From JAKAGZ01 sp963748105 (GTDB lineage Bacteria > Bacteroidota > Ignavibacteria > Ignavibacteriales > Ignavibacteriaceae), in the NCBI GenBank assembly GCA_963748105.1, contig CAVVHP010000005.1, positions 124,001 to 188,000 on the forward strand: a stretch of DNA of 64,000 bases. The letters run 5' to 3'. The position numbers and the translations under genes are program-made. Positions 34,747 to 45,183 of this stretch are shown here, one piece after another (positions within the stretch are counted from its first letter, which is position 1; the number at the start of each line of letters is the position of its first letter). The notes beneath the pieces are model-generated. The model did no database searches and had not been told where the DNA came from. It saw nothing but the letters and a program-made list of their open reading frames with translations.

Positions 34747-37305
34747 ATGAATGCACCGAACTATAAGACCGAAGAGTCAAAAGAATTTGATAGATCAGTT
34801 AAGAATAAATTTGATGTTTACAACAGCTTATTTCTGAATCTCCCTTTCAGCAATATTAGAAATATTGGAGTGCTCATTCCCCTCTTGAATGAGGTTTGCA
34901 AAAATGGACTGGAAGCAAAGAAAGGACCATTGGAGATTTTAGATCCTTTTTTCAGTAGTCATGCCAACTTAAAATCGGAAGTTGATAAAATAGATTTTAT
35001 GTTTAAAGTGATTCAATATGTCGAAAGACAGATTGTCCTGTTCGATAGTGTTGAAGACGCCGCTTTTCCCGGATTACAAAAGCTGGGGAATGATTTATCA
35101 ATCAAAGATTTTATTCATCTATTAGAAAACAATCATAATGACAAGGCCATATCTGATAAACTTTCCACTTTTAGTGCACGAATTGTCTTAACGGCTCATC
35201 CCACCCAGTTTTATCCACCTTCGGTGCTGGATATAATCAACAGATTGAGAATGCTGTTAATTGAAAATAATATAAATGAAATTGACATTATATTACAACA
35301 GCTTGGGTTGACATCGCTTACAAGTTCAAAAAAACCGACACCATTTAACGAAGCAAAAAACATAATCTACTTTCTCAAAAATCTTTATTATGAAGCTATA
35401 GGCGAGCTATATTCTTATATCAAAGGAATCATCCAGGATAGCAATTTTGATAACCCGCATTTAATAAAACTGGGATTTTGGCCGGGTGGAGACAGAGACG
35501 GAAATCCATTTGTCACTTCCGAAGTTACAATGAATGTCGCGGATGAACTTCGTATGACATTAATGAAATGCTACTACGGAGATATTAAGGAATTATCACA
35601 TAAATTAACTTTCAGAGGTGTTGAAGAACTGATATCAGATTTAAGGACAAAATTATATTCAGCAATGTTTAATCCTGCAATAGCGATTGAGTTTGAAGAA
35701 ATTATGAGCCCACTAATAAAAGCAAAGGAAGTAATTATAAACAATTACAATGGCTTATATATTGAATTGCTGGATAGCCTTATTGATAAAGTAAAAATCT
35801 TCAGAACTCATTTTGCCGTGCTGGATATAAGACAGGATCACATTGTACACAAAAGAACCGTGGAGGAAATCCTTAAAAAAGAAAATTTTATTTCTGAGAA
35901 CATTGATGAGCTTGAAAAGGATGAATTGATTTCTATACTTATAAATAAAGAGATATCAATCGACCCGGTTCAATTTGAGGATGTGCTTATAAAGGATACG
36001 ATTAAAACAATCAGGCAGCTCAAACTTATTCAAAATAAGAATGGCGAAGCCGGCTGCAACAGGTATATAATCAGTAATTCAGAGGATATATTCTCTGTCT
36101 TATTTGTTTATGGACTATTCAGGTGGTGCGACTGGAAAAAAGATGAAATAACTTTTGATATTATCCCCCTGTTTGAATCGATGGACGGAATGAAAAACTC
36201 AGAGCAAATTATGGGGGAACTGTTTGATATACCGGAATACAGGAAACATTTAAGCCTGCGTGCCGATAAACAGACCATAATGCTCGGTTTCTCAGACGGC
36301 ACAAAAGACGGTGGATATCTGCAAGCCAACTGGTCAATTTTTAAGACTAAAGAAAGATTATCTGAAGTTTGCGATCAATATAATATTAAAGCAATATTTT
36401 TTGACGGGCGGGGCGGACCTCCCGCAAGAGGCGGCGGTAAAACTCACCGGTTTTATGCCGCGCAGGGGCAGAACATAGCTAATCATGAAATTCAGCTGAC
36501 TATTCAAGGCCAGACTATCACCAGCAAATATGGAACCGCGGAACATTTTATGCACAATTGCGAACAGTTGCTGACAGCGGGATTATCCAATAGCTTCCTG
36601 ACAAAAAAAAATATTATTTCAGAAGACTCAAGGTTGATACTGGATAAACTCGCGCGGATAAGTTTTGAAAAATATACTGAACTTAAAAACCACGAAAAGT
36701 TTATTCCCTACCTGGAAAATAAAAGCACTTTAAAATATTATGCTCAAACAAATATCGGCAGCAGGCCGGCAAAAAGAGGACATAACGAAAAGCTGGAATT
36801 AAAGGATTTGAGAGCCATTTCATTTGTTGGTTCGTGGAGCCAGTTAAAGCAGAATGTGCCGGGTTACTTTGGCATAGGAACTGCGTTAAAGAATTTAATA
36901 ACTGAAGGGAAACTGGATGAGTTAAAAAAATTATTTAGTCAGGTTCCATTCTTTAAAGCCCTGATTCTTAATAGTATGATGTCTTTATCAAAATGCTATT
37001 TTGATTTAACTGGATACTTTACAAAGGATAATGAGTACAAGGAATTCTGGGATATCCTGTTTGATGAATATAAATTATCAAAAGAGATGGTGCTGCTTAT
37101 TTCCGGTTATAAAACATTAATGGAGGATTCGCCGGTTACAGGAAATTCTATTGCAATCAGGGAACAAATTGTTTTGCCTTTGCTAGTTATTCAGCAGTAT
37201 GCCATGCAGAAAATTGAACAAAACTCGGACATGAGAAGCATTTATGAAAAAATAGTTACACGGTCTTTATACGGAAATATTAATGCGAGCAGGAATTCAG
37301 CCTGA
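34747..37305 (+). CDS. ppc: Phosphoenolpyruvate carboxylase (Bacteroidota-type)
   Basis: Adds bicarbonate to PEP to give oxaloacetate and feeds the TCA cycle; two malate dehydrogenases lie elsewhere in the window. 852 residues. Motifs: catalytic-histidine loop LTAHPTQFYPPS (His151), GFWPGGDRDGNPFVT, RQDH region, GFSDGTKDGGYLQANW, and the FDGRGGPPARGGGKTHRFY glycine loop. The first loop has Gln where many enzymes have Glu (TAHPTE); the glycine loop is the Bacteroidota version. The C-terminus SRNSA differs from the usual RNTG. It is probably active but diverged. Confidence 0.92.
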   Translation: MNAPNYKTEESKEFDRSVKNKFDVYNSLFLNLPFSNIRNIGVLIPLLNEVCKNGLEAKKGPLEILDPFFSSHANLKSEVDKIDFMFKVIQYVERQIVLFDSVEDAAFPGLQKLGNDLSIKDFIHLLENNHNDKAISDKLSTFSARIVLTAHPTQFYPPSVLDIINRLRMLLIENNINEIDIILQQLGLTSLTSSKKPTPFNEAKNIIYFLKNLYYEAIGELYSYIKGIIQDSNFDNPHLIKLGFWPGGDRDGNPFVTSEVTMNVADELRMTLMKCYYGDIKELSHKLTFRGVEELISDLRTKLYSAMFNPAIAIEFEEIMSPLIKAKEVIINNYNGLYIELLDSLIDKVKIFRTHFAVLDIRQDHIVHKRTVEEILKKENFISENIDELEKDELISILINKEISIDPVQFEDVLIKDTIKTIRQLKLIQNKNGEAGCNRYIISNSEDIFSVLFVYGLFRWCDWKKDEITFDIIPLFESMDGMKNSEQIMGELFDIPEYRKHLSLRADKQTIMLGFSDGTKDGGYLQANWSIFKTKERLSEVCDQYNIKAIFFDGRGGPPARGGGKTHRFYAAQGQNIANHEIQLTIQGQTITSKYGTAEHFMHNCEQLLTAGLSNSFLTKKNIISEDSRLILDKLARISFEKYTELKNHEKFIPYLENKSTLKYYAQTNIGSRPAKRGHNEKLELKDLRAISFVGSWSQLKQNVPGYFGIGTALKNLITEGKLDELKKLFSQVPFFKALILNSMMSLSKCYFDLTGYFTKDNEYKEFWDILFDEYKLSKEMVLLISGYKTLMEDSPVTGNSIAIREQIVLPLLVIQQYAMQKIEQNSDMRSIYEKIVTRSLYGNINASRNSA

Positions 37306-37315
37306 AAAAAAAGAT

Positions 37316-38218
37316 CTATCTAAAACTGAATCCTCTTAAAAATTCTTCGGTGGTCATTCTCTTCTTCCCTTCCTGTTGAAGTTCAAGAATCTGGAGTGTT
37401 CCGCTTCCGGTTCCGATAAACAATTCTTTTTTGGTTTGTTTAATTTCGGCGGGATTTATTTTTTCAGAATTGGTAATTTTTGTTTTATAAATTTTAATCT
37501 GTTTTTCATTGAAGAAGAAATGAGCTCCAGGGAAAGGTGAAAGTCCTCTTATTAAATTATGAATTTCTTCGGCACTTTTGTTCCAATCGATCTTCCCAGT
37601 TTCTTTCGTAATTTTCGGCGCCGGTGAGGCAAGAGAGTCATCCTGTTTCTTTAATTGGAAATTCCCCGAATCAATCAGATCAACTGTTTTCAGCACAACT
37701 TCCGCACCAAGCATGCTCATTTTATCGTGCACAGAGCCAAGGTCGTCTTCATCTTCAATTTTTAATTTTTCCTGCAGGTATATGTTTCCCGTATCAACTT
37801 TTTGCTCAAGTTTAAAAGTCGTTACACCGGTTTCATTTTCGCCGTTTATAATTGCCCATTGAATCGGTGCCGCGCCACGGTATTTTGGCAGCAGAGAGCC
37901 GTGCAGGTTAAAGGATCCTTTTGCGGGAATATTAAAAACTTCGGCCGGTAAAATTCTGAAGGCAACAACAATGAAAAGGTCGGCATTAAATTCTTTAAGC
38001 TGATTAACAAATTCCGGGTTCTTTAATTTTTCGGGTTGAAGCACGGGGAGATTATTCTGAAGCGCAAACTCTTTGACCGGCGTGAAACTAACTTTCCTTC
38101 CCCTTCCTCTTTCCTTATCCGGAGCCGTTACAACAGCAGCAATTTCGTGTTTACTTTCTAATAATATTTTTAAGGATGGAATCGCGAAATCCGGCGTGCC
38201 CATAAAAACTATTTTCAT
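37316..38218 (-). CDS. fmt: Methionyl-tRNA formyltransferase
   Basis: Formylates initiator Met-tRNA with 10-formyl-THF. 300 residues: MKIVFMGTPDFAIPSL start, the folate/catalytic segment NLHGSLLPKYRGAAPIQW, GVTTFKLEQKVDTGNI and a C-terminal OB-like domain. Start overlaps the end of def by 4 nt (ATGA). Convergent with ppc, 10 nt apart. Confidence 0.97.
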   Translation of the reverse strand: MKIVFMGTPDFAIPSLKILLESKHEIAAVVTAPDKERGRGRKVSFTPVKEFALQNNLPVLQPEKLKNPEFVNQLKEFNADLFIVVAFRILPAEVFNIPAKGSFNLHGSLLPKYRGAAPIQWAIINGENETGVTTFKLEQKVDTGNIYLQEKLKIEDEDDLGSVHDKMSMLGAEVVLKTVDLIDSGNFQLKKQDDSLASPAPKITKETGKIDWNKSAEEIHNLIRGLSPFPGAHFFFNEKQIKIYKTKITNSEKINPAEIKQTKKELFIGTGSGTLQILELQQEGKKRMTTEEFLRGFSFR

Positions 38219-38778
38219 AACAACTGGTAATTCACATGATCAGTAACAGGATATTCAAAATCTATTTTCCTGTTTTTAATTTTCTGTAGGTCTCTCTTAA
38301 CTTTTTTCTTCATTTCATCCGAAATTTTATCGGTAAAAAGGACGCCCTGCAGGTGATCGTATTCGTGCTGAATTACTCGTGCAAGTAATTCATCGGCTTC
38401 GAGTTTCTGTTCTTTCATATCCGTATCCTGAAACAGGATCGTTACTTTTGCCGGTCTCTCCACGTCAGCCTTTACATCCGGAATACTCAGGCAGCCTTCT
38501 TCAATAACAACTTTCTCTTCACTGAATTTTTCAAATTTGGGGTTAATAAAAACTATCGGCTTTTTATCTTCGTAACCTTCAATCTCTGAGATATCAACAA
38601 TAAAAATCTGTTTGTCGGCACCAACCTGGTTCGCCGCCAGGCCTATCCCTGAAGCATTCCTCATCGTATCAAACATATTGGTAATAAGCTTTACGGTTTC
38701 CATATCGACATCGGAAACCTGCTCTGTTTTCTTCCTTAAAATTTTATCGCCATATAATGTTATTGGCAAAAGTGACAT
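38215..38778 (-). CDS. def: Peptide deformylase
   Basis: Removes N-formyl from nascent proteins using Fe/Zn. 187 residues from ATG at 38776-38778 (MSLLPITLYGDKILRKK); motifs GIGLAANQVG, EEGCLSIPDV (metal Cys) and QHEYDHLQGVLF (HExxH-type). The frame is open further upstream to 38877, but that part is a hydrophobic, unlike extension and is not in family members. Operon def-fmt. Confidence 0.96.
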   Translation of the reverse strand: MSLLPITLYGDKILRKKTEQVSDVDMETVKLITNMFDTMRNASGIGLAANQVGADKQIFIVDISEIEGYEDKKPIVFINPKFEKFSEEKVVIEEGCLSIPDVKADVERPAKVTILFQDTDMKEQKLEADELLARVIQHEYDHLQGVLFTDKISDEMKKKVKRDLQKIKNRKIDFEYPVTDHVNYQLL

Positions 38779-38897
38779 TTTACACCGTAGTTCTTGTTTA
38801 TATAATGTTAAAATAATTAAAATAGCAGGAATAAAAAAGGCAAAGAAAGTGACAAATAAGCCCGGATAAAGGGGCACAACCTGTCACCAATCAAAAA

Positions 38898-39863
38898 TCA
38901 TTTTACAAGCAGTTTACCCTCTTTCATCAGTAATTTTCCGTCAAGGTAAACTGTGGGTTTTTTCATCACACCGTCAAGATGAATTGGCACGTTAACGCTT
39001 CCGCCCATAGAAATGTTATTCCCGAGAGCGATGTGCACAGTTCCCATTACTTTTTCGTCTTCGAGCAAGATACCACTGAGTTTTGCGCTGTCGTTTGTAC
39101 CTATTCCAAACTCAGCAATGCTCCTGGCATCCTTGCCGACCACATCCAGCATTTTATTCAGCTTCTTCGCCATTGCGCCCCCTGTAATCCGGGTAGCGTA
39201 ACCGTCTTTAACTTCAATTTTAATGTTAGCGTTCTTTACGAGCCCCAGTCCGGCCATCGATCCATCGACAATAAAAACGCCGTTTGAACTTCCCTCAACC
39301 GGTGCCAGGAATGTCTCCCCGGTAGGAAGATTTCCGCTTTCGCCTTTCTTGTGAAAAAGGCCCTTGCTCGCGATAGATTTTCTTCCTTTTATCGAAAAGG
39401 AAATATCTGTACCGATCGGGGTGGTTATCCTGACGCTTTTTCCCTTTTCAAGAATACCTTTCAGCTTAATTGATAGAGCCGCGATTTTCTTATAATCGGC
39501 GTTCATGCCCCGGATCATAATCTCCTTTGTAATACCCGGGAATGTTGCTACGCGCACTCCTTTTTTGGAAGCCGCTCTTCTTGCGTCCGTGTGAGTCAGC
39601 GATTTCGCCGTCGGGCAAAAGACAACATCGAACCGGCTCATCAAATCAGCAATTTCCCGTGAAGGTTCCTCACCGTTTACCTTGCCTGATTTCATTTCAA
39701 CATACAAGGCTTTGTGCCCGAGTTCTTTCGCGTTTTCAAAAAGAGAAATACCAATTTCTCTTTTCAGTTCATCCGAAATTACAAGGATTGATTCTTTCTT
39801 CTTTGCACCCATGCAATCCTTGATTGCTGTTATGGAGGCTTTGTCTAATTTTGTTTGTTTCAT
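38898..39863 (-). CDS. M29-type aminopeptidase
   Basis: Metallo-aminopeptidase of the M29 (thermophilic/AmpS) type, 321 residues. Characteristic segments: EFGIGTNDSAKLSGILLEDE, MGTVHIALGNNISMGGSVN and the C-terminal VPIHLDGVMKKPTVYLDG, in which the Glu, His and Asp residues coordinate metals. The N-terminal half binds peptide. It lies between the def gene and the transporter genes; the MFS/OPT pair upstream suggests peptide use. Confidence 0.85.
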   Translation of the reverse strand: MKQTKLDKASITAIKDCMGAKKKESILVISDELKREIGISLFENAKELGHKALYVEMKSGKVNGEEPSREIADLMSRFDVVFCPTAKSLTHTDARRAASKKGVRVATFPGITKEIMIRGMNADYKKIAALSIKLKGILEKGKSVRITTPIGTDISFSIKGRKSIASKGLFHKKGESGNLPTGETFLAPVEGSSNGVFIVDGSMAGLGLVKNANIKIEVKDGYATRITGGAMAKKLNKMLDVVGKDARSIAEFGIGTNDSAKLSGILLEDEKVMGTVHIALGNNISMGGSVNVPIHLDGVMKKPTVYLDGKLLMKEGKLLVK

Positions 39864-39874
39864 AATTTTATTGA

Positions 39875-39901
39875 TAGAGACGCATCGGCGATGCGTCTCT
39901 A
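39875..39901. repeat. Near-perfect palindrome between aminopeptidase and MFS genes
   Basis: TAGAGACGCATC (39875-39886), GGC loop, GATGCGTCTCTA (39890-39901). Twelve paired bases, GC-richer than the surroundings. No T-tract on either side, so it is not a classical terminator; it looks like a small repeated palindromic element that may have relatives elsewhere in the genome. Confidence 0.7.
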
Positions 39902-39908
39902 CAGAAAG

Positions 39909-41216
39909 TTAATTTTTCATTTCAGGCATATTTTTCAAACCAAGTTCCAGCCCATGTCCGTTCGGTCCCCTTTCCGATTTCCTCAGTAAATAAGCGAATA
40001 TTAGCCCAAGTATGCCAAGTATAGAGAAGATCCACATACCAAGATGATAACCACCGGGATTCTGGGCATTGGCGCCGGAGAAGTCATTTGCCCAGCCAAT
40101 AACCAACGGGAATAAAGCCATTCCAATTTGCTGTACAACAGTCATTAAGGCGTACCCGGAACCGAGCCGTCTTTCTTCGACTATATAGGCTACAGCGGGC
40201 CACATAACAGCTGGAATTAATGAAAAAGCAACACCCATCATTATTACAGGTATATAGAGAGAGATTTGTGTGTAGCCCATTATTAAATAAACCGGCAGAA
40301 GCAATATTGATCCGAATGTCATCAACAGAGCACGTTTACCATAATAGTCTACAAGAAGCCCGATAATAGGAGTAGCTATCATTGCGGCTAATGGCAAATT
40401 AGACATTAAGCTACCGGCCATTTCCCTGGTAACATTGTGAGTTTCCATAAAGAACTTAATTGCAAAAGCTCTGAATGGAAAAATTGCTGAATAAAATGTT
40501 ACACACAGCAACGTTATATACCAGAAAGATTTATTAAACTTAAAGAAATCTTTAATATTAAGCTTCTCAGTTTTTTCAGCTTTTCCAAGGACAAAAAGCT
40601 TTTCCCCTCTATGTTCCAGCATAGCGTAGATAATAATTCCTACAAATGCCAGTACGCCGATTATGGCAGCTATGAAAAGCGGCCCCTGGTAACCGGAACT
40701 GTATGCGCCAGGGAAAAGAGAGGGTGAATTATCGACAGAATAAGTTCCTGCCCTTGCAATAAATAAATTAACACCTAACGCGAAGCTGAGCTGTTTTCCT
40801 TTGAACCACTTGGCAATAGCGACGGTAACCGCCACGATTAACGGTTCGGATCCAACACCGAGCAAAAATCTTCCTGCAAGCATTACGTATAAATTGCTCC
40901 CGAAAGCAGTCAAAAATCCTGAAATCGTACAAATGATTGCAAATACAATCGCAGACTTTTTCGTTCCCCATTTATCAACAAGGATTCCTCCGAAAATTAG
41001 TACGATAAGTGCAGCAACACTATAATAAGTATACATTTGCCCGATATCGAAATCGGTAAAATTAAGCTGGGTTTTTAGCTGATCAGCAACAAGCGAAATT
41101 GAATCGTAAACATAATAGTTTCCGTACATCGCAATGCTGAGAAAGAAAAGAACCACCCACCTGTAAAGGGTAGATGGTTCTTTTTTTACAATAGTAGAAT
41201 CATTCTTGAGGTTCAT
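39909..41216 (-). CDS. Major facilitator superfamily transporter
   Basis: 435-residue integral membrane transporter with 12 predicted helices. The loop 2-3 motif GGILVDKWGTKK and the mirrored GLLVDYYGKRALL in the second half mark MFS. The substrate is not evident. It starts 3 nt after the corrected end of the OPT transporter, so the pair is an operon; the start codon ATG is at 41214-41216. Confidence 0.9.
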   Translation of the reverse strand: MNLKNDSTIVKKEPSTLYRWVVLFFLSIAMYGNYYVYDSISLVADQLKTQLNFTDFDIGQMYTYYSVAALIVLIFGGILVDKWGTKKSAIVFAIICTISGFLTAFGSNLYVMLAGRFLLGVGSEPLIVAVTVAIAKWFKGKQLSFALGVNLFIARAGTYSVDNSPSLFPGAYSSGYQGPLFIAAIIGVLAFVGIIIYAMLEHRGEKLFVLGKAEKTEKLNIKDFFKFNKSFWYITLLCVTFYSAIFPFRAFAIKFFMETHNVTREMAGSLMSNLPLAAMIATPIIGLLVDYYGKRALLMTFGSILLLPVYLIMGYTQISLYIPVIMMGVAFSLIPAVMWPAVAYIVEERRLGSGYALMTVVQQIGMALFPLVIGWANDFSGANAQNPGGYHLGMWIFSILGILGLIFAYLLRKSERGPNGHGLELGLKNMPEMKN

Positions 41217-41219
41217 TTA

Positions 41220-43308
41220 TCACTTTTCAATAGTTTCTTCAATAGTTGGTTGTGGTTTGCGTGATACTTTATACATTATAAATCCCATAGCCACAAAGAA
41301 TATCACGCCGAGTATTTCGTAACCGCCGCGTCCAAGGATTCCTTCAAGCCCGGCTTCAGCACTGATAGCTCTTCAGGAATTCAAACACATTATCATTTAC
41401 CGAGAGCAGGGCAACAATAACTCCTGCAAGCGCGCCGCCTGCTACAAGACCTGTTGCAAAAAGACTTCCGCTTCCAAGTTCGCTGTCATCAACATTTTCG
41501 CCTTTTTTCTTGGCAACTTTATCGGAAACGCCTTTAATTGCTCCGCCGACAAATATCGGTAATGTTGTAGATAAAGGAAGATAGGCACCAACCGCAAATG
41601 AAAGAGCATTTACTCCGCAAAGTTCAACGGTAACTGCTAGACAAACTCCAACGAGTACGTACTGCCAGTCGAGATTAAAGGATAACAAACCTTTTATAAG
41701 AGTTGCCATCAAAGTACCCTGCGGTGCCGGGAAAGCGTTACTGCCTATGGCGTGCTGAATTCCCTGCGCGGCCATATCAACAGTAGGCTGATCGAGCAAT
41801 TTGATTGTGGCACCGATTACAATTGATGAAACAATCGCGCCGACAAACAATGCAATCTGCTGATACTTTGGAGTAGCACCGACTATATATCCTGTTTTCA
41901 AATCCTGTGAAGTCGCTCCCGCGTTTGCGGCTGCGATACAAATCATACCGCCAACAACGAGAGCCATTGGTTCAAAAACTTTTCCTGTCCAGCCAACAGC
42001 GATAAATACAAGTGCTGTACCCATAAGTGTTGCGATCGTCATTCCCGATATCGGGTTTGAACTGGAACCGATAATACCTACGATACGGCTCGAAACCGTT
42101 ACAAAGAAAAATCCGAACACAATAACAAGAAGTCCGATCAGAATTTTATTTACAATTGTATCGCCGGGAATCATCGGAAGAACAGCCATCAAAGCTACAA
42201 GAACAACACTTCCGACTATAACTGTCATAAATGAAAGGTCATTCTCAGTTCTTGCGACTTTAACTGCTTCGCCTTTATTTTTTAAAGAAGCAAGACTTCC
42301 TTTGAAAGATGAAACAATTGTCGGGAAAGTTTTTAACAATGTGATAAAACCACCCGCAGCAACAGCGCCCGCACCGATTTGCCTTACGTAGGCACTGTAA
42401 ATTGCGTTAGGGTAACTCGCAAATGTATGAAGACTCGGATCCCATCCTCCGGGACCGCCGGCTGTCACCAGGTCTTTTAAATATCCAAGTTTTACCAATT
42501 GTGTTGCGATTACATCCGGAGGAACAAGTGTTGCTAATAATGGAATAATTCCCAGCCATGCCAGGACACCGCCTGCAACCAATATGCCGGCTATTCGCGG
42601 ACCGATGATATAACCAACGCCAAGATACTCAGGTGTTATATCGGCATTTATTGTAGCTGATGGATAAAACTTACTCGTTTGCGCTGAAACCCACGCGGGT
42701 GTTTCAGCAATTACGTGAAATACTCTTTGAAGCAATGCATAACCAAGAGCAACTGAAAGTCCCTGGTAAGCAGTCTTCGCAAAATCCCCGCCTTTGTCTC
42801 CCGCGATAAGAACCTGGGCACACGCCGTGCCTTCGGGATAAGGAAGTGTTCCGTGTTCATTAACAATTAAGGAGCGGCGCAGCGGAATCATCATCAGTGT
42901 TCCGAGAATACCGCCGAACATCGCAAGAACTAAAATTGTCCAGTAATTAAAAAAACTTGCGCCAACACTTACGCCGGCATCGTTAACTGACATAAACAAA
43001 AAAGCCGGTAATGTAAAAACAACACCGGCAGCAATCGATTCACCAGCGGAACCGGTTGTCTGGATGATATTATTTTCGAGAATTGTTGTTTTGAAATATT
43101 TTCGTCCGATGGAAATAGCGAGAACTGCGATAGGAATTGAAGCAGATACTGTCAATCCTGCTTTTAAAGCAAGAAAAACAGAGGCTGCACCAAAAAGGAT
43201 TCCGAAAAATGCGCCCATAATTACCGATTTCATTGTAAATTCGGCTACATTCGCGGAGTCAGCTATATAAGGTTTAAAACCCGGATTTGGAGAATTGTTT
43301 TCTGCCAT
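41220..43308 (-). CDS. OPT-family oligopeptide transporter (one-base frameshift)
   Basis: Large inner-membrane protein of about 695 residues with 14-16 helices, of the OPT family (prokaryotic type). N-terminus NSPNPGFKPYIADSAN, then FGAASVFLALKAGLTVSASIP, the TTGSAGESIAAGVVFTLPAF motif and NEHGTLPYPEGTACA. The frame ends early at 41356 (LKSYQC), but after one extra base near 41363-41373 the sequence continues SAEAGLEGILGRGGYEILG, a final helix FFVAMGFIMYKV and a stop at 41220-41222. Length and sequence support one gene. Upstream of the MFS gene. Confidence 0.88.
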
Positions 43309-43415
43309 ATTCAGAGCTCCTTGGTTATGTTAAGAACTTTAAAAAATCGCTTATGAATATTGAAATAAATGCTAAGATATGCAACTTCAGATTTGGGATT
43401 CAAAGATTTAGGAAA

Positions 43416-44198
43416 TCAAAACTCCATTTTTCTCATCCCGATATGGCATATAGCAAAATCATATTTTACAGGATCTACAGGATCAAATTTTTTAAGATTA
43501 TTTGTTATTTCCTCCGCCATTTTCCAGCTTACATTTTTATAATTAGTGAGTTTCAGCTTCTTGCAAATGCGGGCGATATGTGTGTCCACCGGTATAACGA
43601 GTTTATTAGCTGGAATATTTTTCCACAAACCAAAATCCAGATCATCTTTTCTTATCATCCAGCGAAGAAACAAATTCATTCTTTTGCAGGCACTGCCGAG
43701 TTCCGGTAAAGGAAACATAAAGCGAACACCCGGAGAAATATTTTTACTTTTTGTATTTTTTTTGATTTCTTCAGTAAAAATCTTTGAAAATCCAGATAAA
43801 GCTTTTTTAATATTTTTATTATCCTCAGAATATTCCTTTAAGAAAACATTTTTTAATGACTCATATTTATCATATATACTATTCAAAGCAAAAAATAAAT
43901 TCAGAATGTCTTCATCATTATAAAAACGGTGCTTTAATCCTTTTAATTTTAATTGATTTGAATTTTTATTAAGATTTGTAATAAAACCATAAGGCCTGGA
44001 ATCTGTAATAAGTAATATTTTATCAAGAGTATTTATTATCTGCCTGACGTTCCCATAAGAAAAAACAGAAGCAATAAAACCGATTGCTTCAATATCTTTT
44101 TCATTGTTGAATAGATGCAAAAACTGTAAAGGATCGGGTGATATCTGTGATTTGTCGAAGGCTTTGTAATGATAGTTAAGTTTTTGTTTAATAGTCAT
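43416..44198 (-). CDS. TIGR02757/DUF2400 family protein
   Basis: 260 residues matching the TIGR02757 (DUF2400) family of unknown function, with KDIEAIGFIASVFSYGNVR near residue 36, RPYGFI, NLFLRWMIRKDDLDFGLW and a VIPVDTHIARICKKLKL segment reminiscent of the helix-hairpin-helix region of DNA glycosylases. Family role is unproven. Single gene between divergent neighbours. Confidence 0.88.
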   Translation of the reverse strand: MTIKQKLNYHYKAFDKSQISPDPLQFLHLFNNEKDIEAIGFIASVFSYGNVRQIINTLDKILLITDSRPYGFITNLNKNSNQLKLKGLKHRFYNDEDILNLFFALNSIYDKYESLKNVFLKEYSEDNKNIKKALSGFSKIFTEEIKKNTKSKNISPGVRFMFPLPELGSACKRMNLFLRWMIRKDDLDFGLWKNIPANKLVIPVDTHIARICKKLKLTNYKNVSWKMAEEITNNLKKFDPVDPVKYDFAICHIGMRKMEF

Positions 44199-44337
44199 AT
44201 ATTCTGCCTACCGCTCATGTTTCGAAATCCGAAATTAACACTTATTTTTATCAAATGTATTTCCTAAATTGTTTTCAAATATTACGGGCAATCTGAATGA
44301 AAATAGTTCTTCTACCGATTTTTTTAGGATCCAATAA

Positions 44338-45157
44338 ATGGCTGATAAGTTTAAAGAGATAAAAGTACCCAATACAAGGCGTGCTCTGGTTGATGTTTTG
44401 GAGCTGGGACTAAAAAATCATTATACACCTGCATTTACGGAAATAGACGTAACGCTTGCACGGCAATTAATAAAGGAAAGGAAAAAGTCGGACTCAAATA
44501 AAATTTCCTTTTTGAGCTGGATGATTAAATGCATTGCCGACTCGATCTCTGAAAATAAGGAAGTACATGCCCTGCCGCATAAAAAAAATAAAATGGTATT
44601 ATTTGATGATGTTGACGTTTCAGTAATTATAGAAAGAAAAATTCCGGGTGCCGCCGAATAACATTAAGCACATCACCCTGCCATATATCATCAGAAGAGC
44701 TAATGAAAAAACTGTTCCGGAAATATTCAACGAGATACGTACCGCACAATCTGAAGCAATAAGTAAAGACGATGTAAGGCTCGGGCCGGGAAAAGATACG
44801 CGGGAATCCAAAATATTTTTATCGCTTCCCAAGTTTTTAAGAAATATAATCTTCTGGAACAAATTAAACCGCGATGCATTTCTTGTAAAGAAAAAAGTTG
44901 GTACGGTCCTGGTTTCCTCTGTTGGTATGTTTACCAGGCATAATGATTATTTCTGGGGCGTATCAAGGAGCATTCAACCGCTGTCTATACTTTTTACCGG
45001 CTTAATTAAAAAACCGGCTGTCGTAGATGGACAGATAGTTATTCGGGAATTTTTGTGCACAACTTTCGGATTTCAGCACGACTTGCTTGATGGCGCACCA
45101 TTTACCAGGTACGTTACAAAGCTGAAAAAAATGATTGAATCAGCAGAAGGGTTGTAA
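44338..45157 (+). CDS. 2-oxoacid dehydrogenase-type acyltransferase, stand-alone (frameshift)
   Basis: Chloramphenicol-acetyltransferase-fold protein of about 272 residues, like the catalytic domain of E2 acyltransferases but without lipoyl or subunit-binding domains. The N-terminal frame (KEIKVPNTRRALVDVL, SFLSWMIKCIADSISE) breaks at 44646-44648; removing one G of CCGGGTG gives KIPVPPNNIKH, then ITLPYIIRRANEKTVPEI. The catalytic motif HDLLDGAPF (HxxxDG) is near the C-terminus. The partner enzyme is not in the window. Convergent to the broken P450. Confidence 0.8.
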
Positions 45158-45183
45158 TCTTGTAGACATACTTTAATTACTTC

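Noticed and set aside
38779..38877. N-terminal extension of peptide deformylase
   Set aside because: Hydrophobic and unlike any deformylase; the family start MSLLPITLYG matches the internal ATG.
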